A stretch of DNA of 8,103 bases. Origin: Gemmataceae bacterium. Its GTDB lineage: Bacteria > Planctomycetota > Planctomycetia > Gemmatales > Gemmataceae. The stretch covers positions 1 to 8,103 of the forward strand of contig CANLGS010000141.1 of NCBI GenBank assembly GCA_947490035.1, read 5' to 3'. The notes beneath the pieces are model-generated. The model worked only from the letters and a program-made list of their open reading frames with translations. It was not told where the DNA came from and did no database searches. A program made the position numbers and the translations under genes. Shown piece after piece: positions 1 through 4,302 of this stretch (position 1 is the first letter of the stretch; each line of letters opens with the position of its first letter).

Positions 1-83
1 AGCACCAGGCGGATGATCCCGAGTAGCGCCTCGACCGTAGGCGTTCGATCTTCGGGGTTGATGTCAGGAAGTTCCACCTTCAT
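1..83 (-). CDS. IS66-like transposase, N-terminal fragment (runs off window)
   Basis: Read on the minus strand, an ATG at 83-81 opens a frame that stays open to the window edge, giving 27 full codons. The peptide contains LPDINPEDRTPTVEALL, which resembles the N-terminus of IS66-family transposases common in Gemmata-like planctomycetes (pattern L-P-[DN]-x-P-x-x-R-T-P-x-V-x-x-LL). In that family this region precedes a leucine-zipper-like helix and then the DDE catalytic domain, so the catalytic part would lie outside the window. The same frame is open further upstream, including a possible TTG start near 114, until a TAA about 50 bases before the ATG, so the exact start is uncertain. Whether the element is complete cannot be judged from 83 bases. 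Identification is from recalled family resemblance, not a search. Confidence 0.5.
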   Translation of the reverse strand, partial: MKVELPDINPEDRTPTVEALLGIIRLV

Positions 84-196
84 GGCAATGAAGGTAGGGA
101 AATGACCCCCGATGAGCTGCGCCAAGATCTCGGATTATTGAGAAGTTACGTCGAAAGCTCAACACGCGGCCGCACAACGGATATGATTTCTCCACC

Positions 197-286
197 ATGA
201 GCGTCCAAGCCGCGCTGCTGGCCGCGATCCGCGCCAACCCCGACGAGGACACGCCCCGCCTCGTCTACATGGGGCGGCCGCGCTAG
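197..286 (+). pseudogene. Truncated TIGR02996 (Gemmata repeat-companion domain) gene remnant
   Basis: An ATG at 197 starts a 29-codon frame ending in TAG at 284-286. Residues 7-24, LLAAIRANPDEDTPRLVY, match the N-terminal signature of TIGR02996, a short domain amplified in Gemmata genomes and normally found at the start of much longer proteins, where LVY is followed by ADWL(D/E)E. Here the match stops exactly after LVY and the frame ends five residues later, so the rest of the gene is missing. The junction therefore lies near 268-271. The final TAG overlaps the stop codon of the convergent deoxyhypusine-synthase-like gene. This suggests that a deletion or rearrangement fused the 5' end of one gene to the 3' end of another. 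The function of TIGR02996 proteins is not established. The fragment is probably non-functional. Confidence 0.62.
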
Positions 287-1245
287 CCCTTCTCCGCGCC
301 CACCGCGGCGCCCCACACGGCCGGCACCGTGTCCTTGTGGTCGCCTTGCACGTAGAAGCTCTCGCCGCCGTCCGCGACCGTCCGCACCAGAATCGTCTTC
401 CACGGCCGGTAGTAGTATCGCGGGTCGGTCTTCGGCGCCTGGGCGTGGAAGTCGTCGCCGAGCGGAATCAGGTCGAACACCGCCGTCGTGAACTTCGCGA
501 TGCGCTCGTTGTTCTGGTGGGCGACGTTGCGCGCCATCGCGAGCGCCTTCAGGTACACCTCCGGCCCCATCACGGCCGTGCCGAAGTTCAGCACGACGCC
601 GCCTTCGAGCTTCTTGATCTGCTCCGCGAACACGAGGAAGTCCGTGTAGCTCGCGCGCCCCAGCACGCCGCCGTCGGCGTTCGGGTGTTCGTGAATGATG
701 TCGTAGCCGATGCCGATGTGGACCGTGACGGGAATCTTCAGCCGGTACGCGGCGGCCAGCACGCTCGCGTGCTTGTGCGGGAAGAAGCCCTCCGCGATCG
801 CGCGGCCCACGCTCTCGCCCAGACCCATGCCGTCCTTCACGCCGCGCGTGATGGCGTCGTTCATCTTGCCGGTTTCTTCCCACAGCCCGAACTCGCCCGA
901 CGACACGTACCGCGCGACGCTCTCGGTACTGGCGCCGATGAGCGCGAACTCCCAGTCGTGAATCGGCCCGGCGCCGTTCATCGCGATGAGCGAGACGAGG
1001 CCGCGTTCCATGAGGTCGATGAGGTGACGCTGCGCGCCGGCCCGCAGCACGTGCGCGCCCATCATCAGGATGCGCGAAGCGCCGCGCGATTTGGCTTCCG
1101 CGAGCCGCTGCCCGATGAGCGGGATCGAAGGGTGCGCGAACGTGCCCGCGTCGAGCGGCAGCAGCACGTCGAGCGTGAGGTCGTGCTTGCGGTTCGCGAG
1201 CGGCTGGAGCCGCAACTGCGACCGGTTGAACTGCGGGTACGGCAT
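283..1245 (-). CDS. Deoxyhypusine synthase-like protein (catalytic lysine motif not conserved)
   Basis: This encodes 320 residues with strong third-position G/C bias and no signal peptide, so it is likely cytoplasmic. Notable blocks are NGAGPIHDWEFAL (residues 90-102), FGLWEETG (119-126), VHIGIGYDIIHEHPNADG (175-192) and NFGTAVMGPEVYLKAL (220-235). From memory these belong to a bacterial family related to deoxyhypusine synthase, an NAD-dependent enzyme that transfers a butylamine group from spermidine. True deoxyhypusine synthases carry a catalytic lysine in a GGGVVKHH-like motif; the region that appears equivalent here (FGTAVMGPEV) has no lysine. A different reaction is therefore likely and the substrate is unknown. 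The ATG at 1245-1243 is preceded by GAGG about ten bases upstream, an acceptable but not strong ribosome binding site. The gene follows the peptidase gene on the same strand, but 273 bases and a large hairpin separate them, so co-transcription is doubtful. Its stop codon overlaps that of the convergent 197-286 remnant. Confidence 0.7.
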   Translation of the reverse strand: MPYPQFNRSQLRLQPLANRKHDLTLDVLLPLDAGTFAHPSIPLIGQRLAEAKSRGASRILMMGAHVLRAGAQRHLIDLMERGLVSLIAMNGAGPIHDWEFALIGASTESVARYVSSGEFGLWEETGKMNDAITRGVKDGMGLGESVGRAIAEGFFPHKHASVLAAAYRLKIPVTVHIGIGYDIIHEHPNADGGVLGRASYTDFLVFAEQIKKLEGGVVLNFGTAVMGPEVYLKALAMARNVAHQNNERIAKFTTAVFDLIPLGDDFHAQAPKTDPRYYYRPWKTILVRTVADGGESFYVQGDHKDTVPAVWGAAVGAEKG

Positions 1246-1321
1246 TTGAAGGAGCCTCGAAAGCGCAATGAAAAGAAGAGGACGAAACAGCGACCGAGAG
1301 AAGCAGAGTTGCTTTTGAACT

Positions 1322-1361
1322 GCCTCTCCTCAGTCCTCTCTGTGCCCTCTGTGCCTCCGTG
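1322..1361. repeat. CTCTGTGCC-type short tandem/dispersed repeat
   Basis: This stretch contains near-tandem units of the type CTCTGTGCC(C) followed by TCCGTGG; on the other strand they read CCACGGAGGCACAGAGG and so on. Similar sequences, which translate as TTEAQRAQR on the minus strand, are familiar as dispersed intergenic repeats in planctomycete and cyanobacterial genomes. That is recalled knowledge and was not searched here. The repeat abuts the 1362-1497 inverted-repeat element directly. Confidence 0.5.
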
Positions 1362-1497
1362 GTTATACTTCGCACGGTCGCGATTGAGACGTTCTTGACG
1401 AGCCGGAAGCGTAAGCGACGGACAGCCATTATCCGTCGCTTACGCTTCCGGCTCGTCAAGAACGAATCGTCTTACCTCTGGCCGCGCGAAGTATAAC
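1362..1497. repeat. 136-bp inverted-repeat element (MITE/REP-like)
   Basis: Both ends carry the same 11 bases in inverted orientation: GTTATACTTCG at 1362-1372 and CGAAGTATAAC at 1487-1497. The core is a perfect 33-base inverted repeat, 1390-1422 against 1432-1464, with a 9-base loop. The sequence between termini and core is only partly complementary. There is no open frame with coding character, and I see no clear target-site duplication. The structure fits a non-autonomous miniature element or palindromic intergenic repeat. The core (AGCCGGAAGCGTAAGCGACG) resembles a repeat I recall from several planctomycete genomes. It lies between two minus-strand genes, so transcripts of the peptidase gene at 1519-3381 would fold into this hairpin and may end there. 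The outward-facing TATAAC at each end could act as a -10 box, but this is untested. Confidence 0.8.
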
Positions 1498-1518
1498 ACT
1501 GCCTTTCTTTTCGCACGC

Positions 1519-3381
1519 TCACTTCGCCTTCGGCTTCACCACCTCTGCCAGCACATCTGCCTTGCCTTCCACTTTCTCCAGGCGCGGGTAGCGTAGTCCG
1601 CCCTTGTAGTCGAGCGCGTGCGTCTTGAAGAAGTCGCCGCTCTCCGCGAGCAGTTCGAGTTTGCCGCCGGTTTTGGTCGCGGCCACGGCGGTCTTCAGGT
1701 TGTCCGTCGCGAACCGGCGGCCGTTCACCGCGACCAGTTTCATTCCGGGCGCGAGGCCGGCTTTCGCGGCCGGCGAATCCGGGATGGTATCGCCGATCAA
1801 CCCGTCGGCGCTCACCGAGAAGCCCACCGAGTCCGACAGGTTCACGCCCTTCGCGAGTCCTTCCATCGTGGCGAACAGGTCGGTGGGCTTTTCGGTGTAC
1901 CGTAGCTCCCACCCGCCGCCGGTGATGCCTTCGAGCGGCGGCGTTTCGGCCGCGACTTCCACGCGGCGCGCGAAGTACGCCTTCCAGTCGTAAGGCGCGA
2001 CCGCGTTCAGCGCGTCGAGGACGTTTTCGAGTGAATAGCCCTCGACCTCTGCCTTCCCCTGACCGCCGCCGAAGAACGCGGCGCAGAAGTCGTCGAGTGA
2101 CTTTGCGCCCTTCGTCTGCGTGCGGATGAGTCCATCGACTTCGAGCCACAACAGCGTGCCCTCGTCGTAGAAGTCCACCGAACGGCGTGCCGAGCGCCAC
2201 GCGCCGGTCGCGTCGAAGAGGACGCTCGCGGCCGACGCGGTGTCGTCCAACGGGCGCCACCCGCGGGCCTTCACGTTGGTCATGCGCGCCGCGGTCATCG
2301 CGAGGTAGTCGCGCCCCTCTTCGGGTGTGTACAGACCCGTGCACACCGCGAGCAGCCACCCCAAGTAGTTCGTGAGTCCTTCGTACACCCACAGCAGGCG
2401 CGTCTGCTGCGGCTTCTGGTAGTCGGGCACGATCATGTCGGCCGGGCGGCGAAACTTGCCGTTCCACGCGTGAACGAACTCGTGCGGCAGCAGTGTGGCC
2501 GACGCCTTGCGCTCGCCGGCCTTCACGAGCGCGAGTTCGGACAACCGGTTGTCGCTCGACTGGTGGTGTTCGATGCCGGCGCGCGGGATGTGGTTGCTCA
2601 GGCCCAGCAGGAAGGTGTAGTTCGTGTACGGCTTCGCGGGGCCGAACAGTGCCGCGGCTTCGGCCGGGAGTTTGTTCCACGCCTTCAGCGTCGCCTCCGG
2701 CACTTCGAGGCCATCGGCGCTGTCGCACGCGAGTACGATGCGGTGCTTGCCCTTCTCTTCGCCCAGCGGAATTTCGCGGACGTGTTCGCCCGCGAGCAGC
2801 GGCGAATCGATGAGCGTTTCAAGCGTAACTTCGTTGAACGCGACCTTCCCGTCTTTCTCATCCTTCGTGACGAGCGCGGTGCCGTACTTCCAGTTGGCCG
2901 GGAGTTTCACGGCGGCGTCGAACGTGAGGCCCAGCGGCTTTGCGAGTTTGGGATATACGAGGACATCGTTCCAGTTCAGCGTCATCAGCTTGGGCGACGC
3001 GACGGTCATGAACTGCGCGCCGCCTTCGGCACCGGCCGCGAGCAGCAGGTCGAAGGTGACTTCGATCTCCTTGATTTCTGGCGGCACGGTGACGTTGATG
3101 GTGAAGGGGTCGGCGTCGTCGCGCTTCCACTCGACCGCCTTGCCCCCGGCCTTGACGCGGAACTCGGTCACGTTCGAGATCTGACCCACGGGCCGGTGCC
3201 GACCGGGAATCCACTTCGGGTAGTGCAACGCGACCTGTCCAGGCGCGACCGGGATCGTCACGCGAACGTGAATCACCTTCCGGGCCAGCTCAGCGGCGTT
3301 GACCTCCAGTTCGATGTTCTGCGCGAAGGTGAGCGACGGGAGGATAACGAGCGCGAACACAGCGAGCGCGAAACGCGGCAT
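1519..3381 (-). CDS. Exported M61-family metallopeptidase with C-terminal PDZ domain
   Basis: This encodes 620 residues. Residues 1-20 form a signal peptide (basic start, hydrophobic core, cleavage near TFA-QN), so the protein is probably periplasmic or exported. Residues about 25-200 form the beta-rich N-terminal region of the M61 (glycyl aminopeptidase-like) family. The catalytic region holds AGIEHH (268-273) in the substrate-binding position, the zinc motif HEFVH (300-304), followed by AWNGKF, and the downstream zinc ligand E334 in WVYEGLTNYLG. The HExxH glutamate, E301, is present, so the enzyme looks active. A PDZ domain follows, with GLIGDTIPDSPAAKAGL (527-543) and the binding-groove region GMKLVAVNGRRF (546-557). 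M61 peptidases remove N-terminal glycine or alanine or act as endopeptidases; the substrate here is unknown. The ATG fits the signal peptide and has GGAG nine bases upstream. It is transcribed divergently from the 3502 gene across a 120-base spacer. Confidence 0.9.
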   Translation of the reverse strand: MPRFALAVFALVILPSLTFAQNIELEVNAAELARKVIHVRVTIPVAPGQVALHYPKWIPGRHRPVGQISNVTEFRVKAGGKAVEWKRDDADPFTINVTVPPEIKEIEVTFDLLLAAGAEGGAQFMTVASPKLMTLNWNDVLVYPKLAKPLGLTFDAAVKLPANWKYGTALVTKDEKDGKVAFNEVTLETLIDSPLLAGEHVREIPLGEEKGKHRIVLACDSADGLEVPEATLKAWNKLPAEAAALFGPAKPYTNYTFLLGLSNHIPRAGIEHHQSSDNRLSELALVKAGERKASATLLPHEFVHAWNGKFRRPADMIVPDYQKPQQTRLLWVYEGLTNYLGWLLAVCTGLYTPEEGRDYLAMTAARMTNVKARGWRPLDDTASAASVLFDATGAWRSARRSVDFYDEGTLLWLEVDGLIRTQTKGAKSLDDFCAAFFGGGQGKAEVEGYSLENVLDALNAVAPYDWKAYFARRVEVAAETPPLEGITGGGWELRYTEKPTDLFATMEGLAKGVNLSDSVGFSVSADGLIGDTIPDSPAAKAGLAPGMKLVAVNGRRFATDNLKTAVAATKTGGKLELLAESGDFFKTHALDYKGGLRYPRLEKVEGKADVLAEVVKPKAK

Positions 3382-3489
3382 GGCTGGCTTCTCCGGGTGG
3401 TGGGAGCCGACATGATACCTATCCTACCTACCGAAGTGTGCGATTTCCCTGAACCCACAGCGCTCGGTCGTGTCCGTCTTCTCAACTAC

Positions 3490-3495
3490 GGAGGG
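3490..3495 (+). promoter_or_regulatory. Ribosome binding site fixing the 3502 start
   Basis: GGAGGG lies six bases before ATG 3502. The reading frame is open for about 1 kb upstream, through the antisense of the peptidase gene, so this site decides the start in favour of 3502. Confidence 0.75.
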
Positions 3496-3501
3496 CTACC
3501 G

Positions 3502-3987
3502 ATGGCAGACACGCTGAACATCACGCTGGCGAAGGCGCTGAAGCTGAAGAACCGGGTCGCGGGCAAGGTCGCGAAGCTGACGCAGACGGTCCAGACGTAC
3601 AACTCCACGCAGGGCACCGCCGAACAGATCGACGTGCGGGCCGCGTTCGCCGAGCGCGCCGACCTCGTCGCCCGACTGACCGACCTGAAGGCCACGGTCG
3701 CGCGGGCGAACGCGCCGATCCAGAAGGACATCTTCGAGTTGGCCGAACTGAAGGCCGAGGTGACGCTGGTCGCGGCGCTGAACACCAAGCACGGGACCGT
3801 GCTTGAAGGGTACCCGGCCGCGGGCCAGGTGACCTACGTCGCGCAGTTCCGCAAGGCGGACGTGGACGCGATGACGAACGCGCTGGAATCTCGCATCGAC
3901 GCGCTCCAGGACAAGTTGGACACGTACAACGCGCAGACGCCGGTCGCGGTGGACGCGGTCACGGTCGCGGTCGGCGAAGCCAAGTAG
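3502..3987 (+). CDS. Small coiled-coil protein of unknown function
   Basis: This encodes 161 residues with no signal peptide, membrane segment or cysteine, so it is likely cytoplasmic. It is rich in Ala, Leu, Lys, Asp and Thr. Heptad-like helices are visible at about residues 9-33, 45-95 and 116-143; the last, FRKADVDAMTNALESRIDAL, reads like a terminal helix, followed by the motif YNAQTPVAV. The arrangement (helical hairpin, a VAALNTKHGT break, then a final helix ending near residue 143) faintly recalls DIP1984-family proteins, which have a similar size and a closing helix, but I would not assign it on that alone. No catalytic residues stand out. The start is set by the GGAGGG site at 3490-3495. 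It is divergent from the M61 peptidase gene. A hairpin starts directly after the stop codon, so it appears to be a single-gene transcript. A role in oligomerisation or scaffolding is only a guess. Confidence 0.82.
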   Translation: MADTLNITLAKALKLKNRVAGKVAKLTQTVQTYNSTQGTAEQIDVRAAFAERADLVARLTDLKATVARANAPIQKDIFELAELKAEVTLVAALNTKHGTVLEGYPAAGQVTYVAQFRKADVDAMTNALESRIDALQDKLDTYNAQTPVAVDAVTVAVGEAK

Positions 3988-4006
3988 GACAGGCCGCTGG
4001 CCTGTC
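3988..4006 (+). terminator. Hairpin immediately after the 3502-3987 gene
   Basis: A perfect 8-bp stem, GACAGGCC (3988-3995) with GGCCTGTC (3999-4006), has a GCT loop and starts at the base after the stop codon. No T-tract follows, so it may be an mRNA-stabilising 3' hairpin or a weak terminator instead of a classical intrinsic terminator. Confidence 0.5.
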
Positions 4007-4223
4007 TGTCCCCGTACAGGCACGGCGCGCGGTTAGGAGGGAAGCGATTCGGAACGGTACTCGCGTCGCAAGGCGAGAACTTCCCGCAAGGGAAACATCG
4101 ATGGGGACTCCGAACGTCAACATTCAAGGCTCAAGGATTCAACCTTCAGCCCGCAAATCGGAAGCCTCAACATCACCGTTCGTTTCGCGACTCTTCTTCC
4201 CGCGCCGTGTCTGCTCTTCACCG
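4007..4223 (+). other. Gene-free, hairpin-rich spacer; possible structured RNA
   Basis: No frame with coding character is seen. The longest plausible ATG frame, from 4101, is short and reads straight through the terminator. The stretch contains several compact hairpins: CTCGC (4060-4064) with GCGAG (4073-4077); TTCCC-GCAA-GGGAA (4081-4094), whose loop is a GNRA tetraloop; and GGCT-c-AAGG (4128-4136) with CCTT-c-AGCC (4143-4151). It then runs into the intrinsic terminator at 4224-4252. Consecutive hairpins plus a terminator fit either a small RNA gene or a long 3' UTR of the 3502 gene. No promoter was recognised, so this stays speculative. Confidence 0.25.
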
Positions 4224-4252
4224 AAAAGCCCCGGCATGTCGCCGGGGCTTTT
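4224..4252 (+). terminator. Strong intrinsic terminator (probably bidirectional)
   Basis: A perfect 12-bp stem, AAAAGCCCCGGC (4224-4235) with GCCGGGGCTTTT (4241-4252), has the 5-base loop ATGTC. The A-run and T-run at the ends give a U-tract on either strand. It isolates the helicase gene at 4303 from upstream transcription. Confidence 0.9.
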
Positions 4253-4302
4253 CCGTTCGCGTCGGGTATGATGAACGGAAGTCAACCGAGTGAGGGTCAG
4301 GG

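Noticed and set aside
337..1398. Plus-strand frame of 353 codons antisense to the deoxyhypusine-synthase-like gene
   Set aside because: Its translation is Arg/Val/His-rich with no domain and is typical of the antisense of a high-GC gene.
146..1459. Long minus-strand frame of 437 codons overlapping the deoxyhypusine-synthase-like gene
   Set aside because: It is a shadow frame: Arg/Ala/His-rich low-complexity translation, no recognisable motif, and it runs through the intergenic inverted repeat.
1472..2728. 418-codon minus-strand frame inside the peptidase gene
   Set aside because: It is a shadow of the M61 frame, which has clear catalytic and PDZ motifs; the shadow is Arg/Gly-rich without motifs.
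2470..3501. Upstream extension of the 3502 gene giving a 505-codon frame
   Set aside because: The extension is the antisense of the M61 peptidase gene. The GGAGGG site before 3502 and the change in composition support the short form.
4101..4271. Short ATG frame of about 56 codons in the spacer before the helicase
   Set aside because: No ribosome binding site of note, no coding bias, and it reads through the perfect terminator stem.
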